A program made the translations under genes and the position numbers. The notes beneath the pieces are model-generated. The model saw only the letters and a list, made by a program, of their open reading frames with translations, had not been told where the DNA came from and did no database searches. This document shows positions 9,501 through 20,493 of a stretch of 37,027 bases of DNA, in pieces. Numbering within the stretch: position 1 is the stretch's first letter; every line of letters starts with the position of its first letter. Source of the DNA: Larix sibirica (lineage: Eukaryota > Streptophyta > Pinopsida > Pinales > Pinaceae); assembly GCA_004151065.3 (NCBI GenBank), contig NWUY0300003953.1, positions 30,677-67,703 on the forward strand, given 5' to 3'.

Positions 9501-12420
9501 GGGTCATGAAAACCCAAGCGTGATCTCAAACTTGACCATGCTTCCATAAATCTACTATAACATTGATGAAGGATGAGAAATTTCTTGGCATTCAATGACT
9601 ACCATATTAAAAGTGACTCTAACAATGCAATTGTCCTCTAGAAGCTCGTTTGTATCCCAAGATGTGATCCACTCTGAAGCATTGGTTGAGGCTAAAATTT
9701 TAGCCACGTCCAAAGTATTGTCATCGAAGTTTAACAAAATCCAAACCAACATTTGGAAAAGGTTACAACCCCAATTTGGTACATACGAAACAATCTTGAT
9801 TGGAACAAGTATGGTGACATCTCTTTTTCCCTCTTCCTACAACATAGAAAAAGCTCTAGCTCTAGAAAATATGAAATTTCTAGTAGTTTTAACATAATTA
9901 TAATAAACTTGAATTCCTTTATCCAAATGCTCACTAGCATACTTAGCACAACCACAACAACAGATACAACCAGATCAAGTTATATATGCAATCACTAATC
10001 TATGGTGTGACAAATACTTATGTGAATTAGAGATAAAGATAAATGAATTGTAAATGGCTAAGGGACCCTTTAACAAAATACAAAAGACATGCTTCAAAAA
10101 GTGAAGGGATCAATGCTATCTGAAACACACGTGATAGTAATTATTGTGTGTGTATGGGATGTTGGCATCACATGTATTTGAATGTCTATGACTCAAACTA
10201 TGCAAAAATTGAGGTATTGTTTGATTTATTACCTCTATCTAACCATTGATATGGGGATGGAACCTAGTACTACTAATCATCTAGGCATCCATAAATCCCC
10301 GCAACAACTAAAAAAGTAGAAGACAAATCTACTAGTTCACTATAGGAAACAAACAAATATGGTAAGATGAGGTACAATAATGCTCTCAAAGAACAATGAT
10401 GTGGCTCTCTTCATTCATGCATCGATCAATCCCCACAACAACTACCAAAACTAGAAGAGAAATATATTATTACTATTGGAAATGATGAAACATGGTAAGC
10501 CAAAGCATATTTATACCCTCATAGAAAAATGATGTGGCTTATTGCATTGAAATCGTCTTCTTGAAAGATATCATTATGACAATTTTATTGAAGAAAGCAA
10601 TGACCATTATCATATATCCATTATCCATATTTCTTGTCAATAAACCTCCAAGGGAATCTATTGAAATTTCTCCTCTCATGGTCTACTTGAGATTGTAAGT
10701 GGAATGTACTTTTCCAAGTTTCAATTCGTTGGATTGATATGTTATAGAGGGAATTTATTACTAACATTTCCACCACATGATCCATTCTCGATCAAAATAG
10801 ATAACTTTTAAAATCATGGTCATCTTCTTCACTCCAAAATGCCCTGAGATTTTGGAATGGTGTGCCTCATAGAATAAATGTAATAAGTGTCTTTGTGAGG
10901 AGCATAGATATAGCTTAACTGTAGATAGTTCCTTCCTTCAATAGTTAGTAGTAGAACTCTTCATCCACTAAGTTTGTCACATAGTTTTGCAAGACTACAA
11001 AAAACCATGCAAGTCTAGACATTATGTAATCTTTCTTGGAAGTATTGAAACTATGCAAACACCACAAATCCAACTTTTAGTGATCATTATAGGAAATGTG
11101 AAACTTTAGTTATAGTGATTCCTTTTTAGTACTTGATTATAATGTTAAATTGTTGAAAATAGATAATTCACTTCACATGGGACGCATTCTTGATCTTGCT
11201 ATGTGTTTGGAGGAACTCGAGAGTCTAGTGATCATGTGAATGAGTGACTCTTTTCCAAGCAAATAATATATCCAAAATTTCACTAATTGAACTAGCATGT
11301 AGATCTCTCCATCATACACCAAATAATCCATAACACCTGAAAAAATATTGAAGCAATGTGTGACAGATTTCTAATGTTGCATTAAATTATAGCCATCACA
11401 TGCCCAAAGGCATCCACCTCAATATTTAAGTCTTGTTGAATGCCAAGTAGATCAAAGACAAGATAAATCAACCTCGGTGCTTGAATTATTCAAGTGATTC
11501 CGATTATACAACATCCTAAGTGAAATCAACTTAGCCAAGTTTAGTGCATCAAGTGGATGCACAACATGGTGAAAATACATGATAAACCTTTCGAAATATT
11601 TCACCATTCACATGTAACTCCACAAGCCATGGATGTTCTTTAGTAGTGTCCAATTGAAAATGGTTAAATTCTTTATTGGATCAAATCTTAGTTCATATCA
11701 CTTCACATAGAATTCAAGACAAACAAGTTCATTCTTCTTTAATATGCACTTGCTCGACATGTTCACAAGTAATGTATCATGTAACAATGTTGCAAACCTT
11801 CAATTTAAGCGATGCAAGTGATCCTTCAATTTCTTGTTGAAAACAAGTATGTTGTCCAAATACATATAAAAGATGAATCAATATACAATCTAAACAATTG
11901 ATTCATCATTCTCATGAATGTCGCAAGGACCTTAATAATGTCAAATGACATCACCAACAATTCAAACAATCCTTGTTGCATCTTAAAGGTTACCTTGCAT
12001 GTATCATCTAACTTGATACATGACTAATAATAATCATACTTTTTATTTTGTCAATCTTATCAAAGTATATAGCTCTCCAAAGTTGATCTAACAAGTCATT
12101 AACCTGTAATTAATGGATATCAAGTTTTGTTGGCGATTGTTTCTAAGAATTAACTTCACACAAATTATCTCTAACTCAAGACAACTTTCTTTGAAACTCA
12201 AAACAATAAAAGATCATCATGGTGATGATAAAGGTCAAAAGTGACCTTTATCTAATAAGTATCCAACTTTCCTCTTGATCTCTTCATTCTCTATAAATAA
12301 ACAATTAAAGAATTTTTTATTTAACATAACAACAAACAAAGAAGAGTAGGTCAATGGAGTGATCAATTGCACAACTTGGAGGTGACTCCTATGATGTCTA
12401 AAACATGTAGATATAGTATT
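9500..12420 (-). mobile_element. Highly decayed Ty3/gypsy pol (RT, RNase H, integrase), minus strand
   Basis: On the minus strand short frames in the right order match gypsy pol. They are: HSIDLLF and EEIKRKVGYLLDKGHF upstream of the RT (about 12380-12240); INDLLDQLWRAIYFDKIDK (about 12105-12050); FKMQQGLFELLVMSFDI (about 11980-11930); FMRMMNQLF (about 11920-11890); MYLDNILVFNKKLKDHLHRL (about 11865-11805). The last corresponds to YLDDILVFSK, so the catalytic YxDD reads YLDN. An RNase H core follows at about 11470-11090 (TLEFLQTHSKIKN, FQQFNIIIKY). Integrase words come next: HHSKISGHFGVKKM (about 10860-10820), SISIDSLGGLLTRN (about 10660-10620), and FHPHINGQIEVINQTI (about 10250-10200; usual FHPQTDGQTEVVNRT). 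The C-terminal part below 10000 is weak. Frames change every 30-60 codons, so it is very old. The left limit is approximate. The relic runs on past 12543, where the long duplication begins. Confidence 0.78.
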
Positions 12421-12780
12421 GCAATAACTTTTCCAACTACTTATTGAGGGAAATTATTATTATAGGTGTCCAAGCGGCCTTAAAATGAATTACTTTCATG
12501 TTTAATAAGTGGGTGCTTCACACACACATTTCAAGAGAAGAAACACGCTTAACCACCTTCAATTTCAATATGTATTGCTTGATTCCTCTAATGCCATTTG
12601 TTAGGGGAAATGAAGTATTTAATGAAACATTATTATAAAATAATATTGAGAAGTTTTGATGATGGGAAAAGGTCATATCAATGATGGAAGCCTTGGATTC
12701 CTGCATTGCTTGGATAGTGCTACTCTCCTTTCTTTTTCCAGTCATAAAATTAACAAGGTTTGTGGATTTTATTAGTCTTT

Positions 12781-12828
12781 GGATTTTAGAGTGTTAATGG
12801 TGTTGGATTTTAGAGTGTTAATGGTATT
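12781..12828. repeat. Two units of a 24-bp tandem repeat
   Basis: The word ggattttagagtgttaatgg occurs twice in direct succession with a 24-base period; the units differ at one position (tgtt versus tatt). The same pair is present in the second large copy at 21337-21384. Confidence 0.85.
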
Positions 12829-13978
12829 GGATATATATTGATTGTCACTAGGTAAGTTTGTACATATTTGACAAGTCTATATTGATTTAAGTGTTATTGA
12901 TAGAGCAATCTTCATCATAGAGTACTCTTGAATTGCACTTAATCTATATACTATACTAAGCTCATGAAGTTCACTTCACATTTGCATTGGATATGCAAAC
13001 CTCATTCCAATTTGAGCCAACTTAATGAGTAGGTTTCAAGATGCATGACTAGATGCAAGCTATTATTTATAACTATTGTATGTATGAAGTTTCATTGGTT
13101 TCCAGTATCAAAAGTTGTGGTCATAAGCTCTCTTTTTTTCATGGGAATGGGTTCTCATACTCTATGTGACTAGCATGCATAATTGTTATCATGAAATGCT
13201 TTTTGGCATGGAGTGAAATATTGATCTCTCTTTCTCTTTATTTTTGTTGCAATCAAGTGTTGGCACTTCTTTATATGCAGTCTAAAAAATTCATCATTTG
13301 CTTTCAATATTATTGAAGGGCACATCCTTCTCCAACATGTTATTTCCTTTATTTGGTAACTTGGAGTTAGTCTTCTATTGTTGTCCTCCTAAATGGGTTC
13401 TTCATCATGTCATCTTTTGTAACGATATTTTTCCCTTGACTATACTCTAACACCAACATTGCTATTAAAATTCCTCCTACTTTTATTAACCTATGATGGA
13501 TCAATGTTTTAACAAAGGTCTTCAATAGTGCAAATGTCGCACCTTTGAATATCCTTTAGAATGAACATGATTGATCTAACAATGAAATTTCTCACTAAGT
13601 TTGCTTCTCCGTCCATCATTGTATTGAACTATATAGTAGTTGAACCTCTAGATATGTGCATATATCATATGGTTGGAATTTTTTCCTAGGTATCGACGTT
13701 GTTATTGTCATTTCTTCCATTTTATGGGATATAATTTGTCCTTGAGAACAAATTTGAAATTGCCCCATGTCATGGCTTGAGAAATATTAATACTTAGTTT
13801 GCACTCACATAAATTGTCCCACCATAGAAATTTGGTCCCTACATGTGTGGCTTTGTGAAGGTAATATTGTCTTCGCTTGTTTATTTTTGCTCTTCATAGT
13901 AGGAATTGAGCTACCATATTGAATCATAAGTCATAGAATGTTCATTAGTTTGTTATAAGGTGAACAACCTCATGTTCA

Positions 13979-14089
13979 CCTTATGTTTCCAACTTTGAGA
14001 GAACAACCAAGATTTTGTGACAAACTTCCTCCACCTTATGTTTCCAACTTTGAGAGAACAACCAAGATTTTGTGACAAACTTCCTCCAC
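13979..14089. repeat. Two units of a 55-bp tandem repeat
   Basis: A 55-base unit beginning ccttatgtttccaactttg is repeated immediately and identically (starts near 13979 and 14034). Identity of the units inside an old decayed region suggests a recent local duplication. The same pair lies at 22535-22645 in the second large copy. Confidence 0.9.
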
Positions 14090-15018
14090 TGCCACTCAAT
14101 TTTGAGTTTGTGTTTCTTCCACAAGACTTATTTTATACATTAGCATTCAATTTTATGTTGGGAGATCTTAGTTCCTATAGTGAATGAGCAATATTGGTGA
14201 ACCAACCATCCATATTTCATACCTTGATATTAAAATTGCCAACACACACTTCAATTAGTTCCATGCAAGTCTACAAGTCTTCCTCCATTTATTACATTGC
14301 TTGAGCATGACTATTTGTCATAAACTATGTACCAACTCCAACAATTATGCAAAATGATGCTCTCCTACCAATTTTATCTAAACAGGCACTAAAATATCGT
14401 GCAACCATATTGTTAATTTACATACGTAATCACTAATATATGGCACAACAAAGGATTAAGTGAATCGGACGGAAATATACACGAATTCATAAATCAATTA
14501 TAGGCATTGGTGTTACGAGAGAAAAAGGCTTGGAAACTGAATTTTAGCATGTTGTCACCACCCCTCCATGGTGAAAATCAAAGGTTCATTTGTGGCCTAA
14601 AGAATTTGGACAACCTATGACGCTATAATTTTTTAGCTTAGAGGTACTAGTATTTGATAACTGGTATTTCCTTCATTGACCATTGCATTTGGTGGATGCC
14701 TCTACTAGTTTAAGAAGGAAAAACCTTGGTCTAAATTTCATAGTTTTCATCCCTTGGTTTTTATAGATAAGCTATTGTAACAATTAGGGAATTGTTTGAT
14801 AGTCACGCATGAGAAAGGATACCATGGGAAAAGTTGAAAGACAAATTTGGGATTACCAATCCATCTTATGTAACTCTTCCAAGACCCCAAAATTGTTTTT
14901 CACTGAAGGATATGTGATTTTAAAAAAATTCATTTAGTGTCTCGATCTTTCTAGTCAAAGCTATACTATCTTGAATTAGGCTTGCCTCCAAAGGATTCAA
15001 AATAGGAAACAAAAACAT

Positions 15019-15453
15019 ATTTTTAGGATTAATGATCACTTAGGTAGTATTCATGTATTCTACATGTGTTGGTTTATGATTCTTAATGTCATGAAGTTTG
15101 AATGCCAAGCTATTAATTAGGGTGTTTTCATAAGCATATTGTGCACATGTGTGATTAGATGAGAATTTTAAAGTTTGTGTAAGTTCCCAAGTGGCGCACA
15201 TGAGTGTCATATATTAGAAGAATATATCATAAGGAATTGTGAAGGGGTTACATTTGGCATGAAGTAACCTTTCCTAGACAATAATTTTGTTAAATAGCCC
15301 AAAGTCCCCCAAGTTGTATAAATACATGTATTTCCATTCCCTTTGTGTGTCACTTGAATAGTGTATGGTGTGTCAGTGCATATCTTTCATTACTTCTTCG
15401 TTTTGTTGTGAAAATATGTTTCTATTTAATAATATAGAGTTCCACCACCAACA
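15019..15453 (+). repeat. Left LTR of copia-type relic (copy 1)
   Basis: The repeat aligns with 18801-19428. It contains a TATA-like box TATAAATA at 15317-15324, followed about 25-45 bases later by ccctttgtgtgtcacttgaat, which is also present in the right LTR as cctttgtgtggctcttgaat. It ends at about ccaaca just before the primer-binding-like site. The start is set by alignment with the right LTR, since no clean TG is left, and is approximate. Confidence 0.65.
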
Positions 15454-15456
15454 ATA

Positions 15457-15469
15457 TGGTACCAAATAC
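15457..15469 (+). other. Diverged initiator-Met tRNA primer-binding site (copy 1)
   Basis: TGGTACCAAATAC lies three bases after the inferred LTR end and matches 9 of 13 positions of TGGTATCAGAGCC, the site complementary to the 3' end of initiator methionine tRNA. Position and match support the LTR call. The second copy is at 24013-24025. Confidence 0.55.
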
Positions 15470-16211
15470 CTCCAAGTGTGAGAGAGCTTGAGGATTCCTT
15501 TAGAAAGTGAGAGTGCCCTGGTTGTATGAATTTTTAGTTGTGCCCACTTTTTTATTGTTGTTTTTCTTTTGTCTTGTTAGCAAGGACTATTATCTTAGAG
15601 TTTTATTATGATATAAAAACAAACTAGGGTTGTACATGTTATTTGATAGTGAGGCGTGATAGTGATTATTGTTCGACCAAGGTTGTTGGTAAGATAGTTT
15701 TTAAAGCTACAATTGGTTCATATTGGATCCAAAAATTATGTGCATTTGATTTTCCCTATAATATCCATGATGGGAATTATTGTAAATTTTAAAGCAATGA
15801 TGGTATAGAGTCATGTAGGCTTGTGTAACCAACCAGTTCAAACCATATCCTTGCTTGGCAGGGTTCGTTGTTGAGGGAATTGTGAAATACAAGGCGAATA
15901 TATGGCAACGATGTTTTCTTTGTTGTAAAAAAAATCAGTATAGATTATATCATCGTTTAGAAATTTATGGGTTTCAAATACAAAATTTCCTAATGTTGAA
16001 TGAGAATGAGCATTAAGTACTTAAAACTTTAAAAAAGCTAGTGATATGGTTTTGCAAGTACAATTGGAAAGGATGTTTGGGTCTTTACAACTACCATCTG
16101 TATTTTCAATTGAGATATATGGTTGATTGAAAATTATTCAATCACATTTAATAGTGCACAACCAAGGATGAAAAAAAAATATAAATATTTATTTCATGTT
16201 TTTTAAATTTC

Positions 16212-17543
16212 TTTTTTTTTGTAAATCTGCAAAGTATATTAATCAGAAAAAAGAGAAAAATCGCATAGCTCGTAGGCATTTGAGGCGGTCTGAGACGATG
16301 GAACCACCATCCCAATATATCAAAGATGTTACAGTGACTCATATAGACCATACAAAAAAATTCCTCTTAGAGGGAGGTCGAGCGAGAGTTTCCTGATCAT
16401 AGTTTGAACTGTGCAAGTCTAACTTATACAAAAAACTGCAAAACATTCTATAACAAAAAAGCTGGAAAGAACAGAGTGAACCAGTGGGTTGCGAAGCTGT
16501 CTTTGGGACCAACATGAAAAGGTTATTCAGGAGGGGTTTCCTCCAGAATGGGGAAACCGCCCTGGAAGGAGTTGTCGGGCTCTGGAATCTTGACAGGAAG
16601 TGGCGCAATTTTGCGAGCATCCATAGGGTCAAGCTCCACGGGATTGCATATTTTTTTGCTGGGAGGAGACCCGATAGTGGAAGGAATCGGGAACAGAGCT
16701 GGAGGAGCCATGGGTCCTTCTGAGGGTGCACCCTTACCATCCGTCTGAGTGCCCGAAGCGCTGCCGCTACCAACCTTTGCTTTATCTGAGTCTCGACATC
16801 CAAATGCAAGGCGTTTCCAGGAGAAGGTGGCATCCAGGATTGCTATTTGGTCATCCACATCAATGAGCTTGGCTCTAGAGGCTAGAACTGAGTTTTTTGC
16901 AAAGCCCCAACTATTTAACATGTCCTCAATGAGCTTACCCATCATATTCTTCATGAGCCAGTAATGATTGATATTACCTCCACCTTTTCCCGAGGCCAGG
17001 TATTCCGAGACAAGTTGAGCTTCCCAATCGTCAATCAGAGTGCGAACCATCATGGAGACTCCCAAGTCATATCCATCCTCAATAACCGACACAAGGGGGC
17101 ACTGTATTTTTCCCCTGCTTCCACTTCCCCGACGAGGAGAACCACGTGGCCGAAACATTTTTGAAAGCACAAAGTGAAGTCGGACCAAGTTCCACAAACC
17201 ATAATTGTAAATTGCAGGGAAAAACCAACACATGCGAAAACGGAGTCAGGGATAAGTCTCCATATTCCTCCCTTAGCATGTTTATGGGGCGATACTCAAA
17301 GTCTGCACGCGCCATATCAATGAGCAGAGAGCCGAAGTAAATGAACCTAGTACTGAGATCGCGTCCCGCCAGCATATGAGTGGATGTCCAAGTGAAGCGG
17401 CGTGAATGAGCCATCATCATCGAGGTAAGGCAAGAGCCAGGAGGTTTAATGCATGCAAAGCGGGGTACCACATTATGGGCTCCCATGTCGAGGCTCCTCC
17501 TTTGCATGTTGTCTAATTGTCATGGTGGCGCCCACATCCAGGA
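16212..17543 (-). mobile_element. Retroposed insert with A-tail and 17-bp target-site duplications (copy 1)
   Basis: The insert is GC- and CpG-richer than its surroundings. On the minus strand it begins GTCCTGGATGTGGGCGCC at 17543 and ends ACTTTGCAGATTTAC followed by A9 (T9 at 16212-16220). It is flanked by catgttttttaaatttc (16195-16211) and catgttttttatatttc (17544-17560), 16 of 17 identical, which is the target-site duplication of an endonuclease-primed insertion. The 3' end has the look of a plant LINE 3' tail. It encodes a broken protein of unknown type (separate entry) and no reverse transcriptase. It may be a 5'-truncated LINE whose 3' part carries an extra ORF, a non-autonomous element, or a processed copy of a host transcript. 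It sits inside the older copia-type relic. Confidence 0.8.
16523..17507 (-). pseudogene. Unrecognised protein relic inside the retroposed insert (copy 1)
   Basis: A frame from ATG 17507 reads MQRRSLDMGAHNVV and onward to about 17230. There the sensible reading passes, by a single frameshift, to the frame beginning near 17233 (CWFFPAIYNYGLWNL) and ending at the stop 16525-16523. Together it is roughly 325 codons. Visible parts: an N-terminal globular-looking region with aromatic residues, a short basic Arg/Gly/Ser patch (about 17155-17110), an alpha-helical-looking middle (SVIEDGYDLGVSMMVRTLID, NHYWLMKNMMGKLIEDML) and a Pro/Gly/Ser-rich C-terminus. No catalytic motif, zinc finger or membrane span stands out, and I cannot name a family. 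An upstream frame near 17525 ends early, so the original start may lie further 5'. Plant transposon-associated proteins of unknown function are one possibility. Confidence 0.45.
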
Positions 17544-18189
17544 CATGTTTTTTATATTTCAAATTTAAGTGTCAAATTAATTGGTTTTAAGGTACTTTCA
17601 AATCTAACCCTAATGAGTGAAAATTCAAAAAAGTTTAAGAACTCTAAGGTTTAACTGTATATTCCCTGTAATGTTTTCATACATACACATATTCCAATTC
17701 TATTCATTTTATTGCATAAAGAAATTAGAGATTTATGATGACTAGTTAAATGTTAGGTTTTACTAGCAATTTGAATTGGATAATTGTGCCTTAATGTTTA
17801 GAGTTAATATCTTAAAGTCTTCAAAATACTCGAAAATTAAAAAGTTGTATTTTTTTATTAGCAAAAACTAAATGATAAAAAATATTCAATACAGAAGTAC
17901 AAAATTAAGATAATTATAATATAAATTATTGAAGCTTGATTTGAATATAAAAAACAAATCTATAGAAACACAACATTTAAAATAAGAAAAAGGAAGGTTT
18001 GATTATGATTTCTCTTGTGCATACTACTAAAGCAATATGCACATTTAGGATAAGGAAAAGGTGCGCCACTTGGCATAGACCAAGTTAAATATTTGTACAT
18101 AAAACTAAGGTGATTTGGATGTAACATTTGAAGACTCTACTGGTTAGAACTCAAATTAGTAAAATGTTTTGATTATTGATCATCTTAAA

Positions 18190-18510
18190 TGCTCAAAGAC
18201 AAAGGATCGTATTACATCCATTAGTGAAAAGATCAAAGTGGAACTCGTTTCGATTACTCTAGAGAGTCTACCAATGTCTTACAAGGTTTTTGTGATTTGA
18301 GTTATTCCTTTGGGGGAGTAGGCGAACAAGCAATACAATAATGGACATGTTATTTAAAATGTCATATAAAATGTCATATATATAAAGAAGCAAAAAAATA
18401 AAGTGGCATTATCAATTGCGACAACACTCCAAGAGAATAGAACTTGTTACTAGTGCAATGAATCATGATATTTGAAGAGTGATTGCAAGAAGAGAAAGGA
18501 AAACGTTGTC
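18190..18510 (+). pseudogene. Copia gag relic: UBN2 C-terminal part and CCHC knuckle (copy 1)
   Basis: On the plus strand ELVSITLESLPMSYKVFV (18241-18294) matches the conserved end of the copia gag (UBN2) domain, which usually reads ELVxxxLxxLPxSYxxF. About 150 bases on, in another frame, is C-Y-stop-C-N-E-S-stop-Y-L-K-S-D-C-K-K-R-K (18445-18498). It has the spacing of a CX2CX4HX4C zinc knuckle followed by basic residues, with the His changed to Tyr and two positions turned into stops. Gag would form the particle and bind RNA. Frames are broken between the two motifs and no pol follows before the right LTR. The second copy lies at 26746-27066. Confidence 0.62.
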
Positions 18511-18800
18511 AATAAAAAGAAGAAGAATACAAGTGACAATGAGAAAGTTGGAAATGATGAAACACAGTTTTGATATAGGGGGCGATACAATGGACTGAGG
18601 AGAAGACCATATAAAAATAAGTATTTGTTGATGTGCACAAACATAAGAATGACTAAAGGGAGAAATGACTTGTTGGAGGCAACAATTTTAGAGTTGGTTC
18701 ATAAGTTACTAGGTTATAATAATTAGTCAGGGATTTGTGTGAGAATAAAAGATATTTATGTTGGCATCTTATTTAAATTAGAGTTACTGTTAAGCTAGGG

Positions 18801-19428
18801 TGTTGAGGAATAGTGATCACCTAGATGGTAATTGCGTATCTTAAGTGCATTTGTTAATGGGTCATAAGGTCATCAAGTATGATTCTGAGGTCATAATTAG
18901 GATGCTTGTGTATCTTAGGTGCATTTGTTAATGGGTCATAAGGTCATCAAGTATGATTCTAAGGTCATAAATTAGGATGCCTTCATAAGTGTGTTTCACA
19001 TATGCATGTGATTAGATGAGTTGCAAAATTTGTATAACACCCATTCAATAGTACATATGGGTGTCATAAGTTAGGAGAATGTTGGCATAAGGAATTGTGA
19101 ATGAATATGCCAAAAAGATTTACATGTGGAATGAAGACTCCCTACTTAAATTAGTATTTTGTTAAAGAACCCAAGGTCATCTAGTTACTTTGATGACCTT
19201 TGTGTGGCTCTTGAATTAAAGTACACAATAAGCTAATGATCTTTCACATTACTTATTTGCTTCGTTGAAGAACCAAAGTCCTTGAATGATATTAATATAT
19301 GTACTTTCATAACCTTTGTGTGGCACTTGAATTAATGTATACAATATATTAGTGTATATTTCTCATTATTTCTTTTTGTTTTCAAATGTGTTAACTAAAT
19401 ATATTATAGTCCCATAATGCCAATAACC
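18801..19428 (+). repeat. Right LTR of copia-type relic with internal duplications (copy 1)
   Basis: It starts TGTTGAGGAATAG after a partly purine-rich stretch and aligns with the left LTR. It is longer because of a 74-bp tandem duplication (18836-18983) and a second, diverged duplication: the block around 19190-19270 (cctttgtgtggctcttgaat) recurs around 19312-19385 (cctttgtgtggcacttgaat). The right limit is taken from the alignment. In copy 2 it corresponds to 27357 to about 27910. Confidence 0.62.
18836..18983. repeat. 74-bp tandem duplication, present only in copy 1
   Basis: The unit starting gtatctta occurs at 18836-18909 and 18910-18983. Copy 2 has one unit (27392-27465) that begins like the first and ends like the second. 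This accounts for the whole length difference between the two 8.5-kb copies. Confidence 0.95.
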
Positions 19429-20208
19429 TAGTTAATTGATGTTGCCATTTAAATAAATTATAGCTCTACTATGCTAACAATCTAGCTCTTTTATTTTTAA
19501 TAAATTATAGCTTCTCCACACCAACGACTTAACTCATTTATTAGTGAATTGGATAGGCTAAACACCCTGCCAATGGATAGTAAAATCTTTTGATTAACAT
19601 TACCAAATTTATTCAACGATAACATATCCCTACACATTACATCTAGTGTGTTTCCACATACTTGGATACCTCTCTATAAAACTTATATACAAACCTCATA
19701 ATCCCTAAAGGGGAACATGAAAAAGCCTTTTGTGAAATTATGCATGAGCTTAGTGTCCCAACCATAGGGCTTTAAACTCTGATGAAAGACTTAATCATGA
19801 TTTCAAACAATGATCTTCCTACAAAGCAATGAAAGAATAGATGCTATGGTATCTCAAAGTAAGCTTCATTATATTTGAAAAAATAAAGAAACATGCTCAT
19901 GTGAATTACCTCTTGGTGTATACTTGGGAGGTTTGAGCCATACTTATGCCCGTGCGCTATTGGTGTGAGATAAGACTACTACAAAGTGCAAGCAAAATAT
20001 AAAGCAAAGCATGAGAATGATAGGGACAATTAATGATGACAAAGACACAACCTAGTTCACAATTTGAGAATATGTTACGATAAAAGGATTATTATAATAT
20101 TTTTAATATAAAGAAATCATTTTTCATAATTAGATTTATATTTTTATTAAGCAAAGAATTTAGGGAAACTTTTCTTATATTTGTAAATTGCATTTTTATT
20201 AAATTTAT
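19429..20208. other. AT-rich spacer, no gene seen (copy 1)
   Basis: No motif or open frame of note lies between the right LTR of the copia-type relic and the SINE. The second record is at about 27911-28690. Confidence 0.5.
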
Positions 20209-20224
20209 TAATGTAAATTAGTTG

Positions 20225-20493
20225 TTTTTTTTTTTACTGTGGGAACCTCTCCAAACGGCTCAGCGAGCACCGTCACTGAACCACTTGGATATCAAACCCA
20301 CGAGCCGGGGATAGCCTAAATGTTGAACAGGGCTTCCAGCGAGAGTACGGCCACCACCGCAGTCGTACGAGCTTTTTCTGGGGTGCAGTTTCCTGAAGGA
20401 GCTTACGCCCACCGCACCTCCCCCGCAAGAATCGAAATTGGACTTCTGTCGGGACAACCATCAGACCTCACCACTGGCTCCTGCCCTCAACCC
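20225..20493 (-). mobile_element. tRNA-derived SINE with target-site duplication (copy 1)
   Basis: On the minus strand a GC-rich unit of about 269 bp starts near 20493 and ends in a long A-run (T11 at 20225-20235). It has a pol III A-box-like GAGCCAGTGGTGAGG (20480-20466) and, about 30 bases on, a B-box-like TTTCGATTCTTGC (20437-20425; consensus GGTTCGANNCC), as in tRNA-derived SINEs. Flanks are taatgtaaattagttg (20209-20224) and taatgtaaactagttt (20494-20509), 14 of 16 identical. Such elements are transcribed by RNA polymerase III and moved by LINE enzymes. The open frames through it are not genes. Confidence 0.78.

Larger units (their letters stand above)
12421..15018. other. Probable gypsy gag/protease remnant and unassigned AT-rich sequence
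   Basis: This stretch lies where the gag and protease of the minus-strand gypsy relic should be, and the minus frame at 12745-12518 leads into the RT region. I could not recognise gag, zinc knuckle or protease motifs, so the assignment is by position only. It contains two small tandem duplications (12781-12828 and 13979-14089, listed separately). No other gene is seen. Confidence 0.35.
15019..19428 (+). mobile_element. Copia-type LTR element, gag-only relic (copy 1)
   Basis: Two diverged direct repeats flank this region: about 15019-15453 and 18801-19428. They align along most of their length (for example gatcacttaggtagtattcatg against gatcacctagatggtaattgcg, and cataaggaattgtgaa in both). 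After the left repeat lies TGGTACCAAATAC (15457-15469), 9 of 13 matches to the initiator-Met primer site TGGTATCAGAGCC used by many copia elements. Ahead of the right repeat is a gag relic with UBN2-like sequence and a broken CCHC knuckle. No protease, integrase, RT or RNase H is recognisable. Removing the 1.35-kb foreign insert leaves about 2 kb of internal sequence, far below the 4 kb or more of a full copia element. It either lost pol or belonged to a gag-only class. The LTRs differ by roughly a third by eye, so the insertion is old. Confidence 0.68.

Noticed and set aside
13979-14089. CRISPR-like direct repeats
   Set aside because: There are only two units with no spacer between them, in a plant-type context; this is an ordinary tandem duplication.
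16339-16833. Minus-strand open frame of 164 codons in the retroposed insert (also 24895-25389)
   Set aside because: It overlaps the better-supported frame 17233-16523 and runs on into the 3' tail of the insert; composition and position suggest a shadow frame.
18450-18644. Minus-strand Phe/Leu-rich frame (also 27006-27200)
   Set aside because: It is antisense to the Lys-rich tail of the copia gag relic.
20260-20461. Two overlapping minus-strand open frames of about 62-65 codons (also 28742-28943)
   Set aside because: They lie wholly inside the SINE, whose GC-rich sequence lacks stops by chance.
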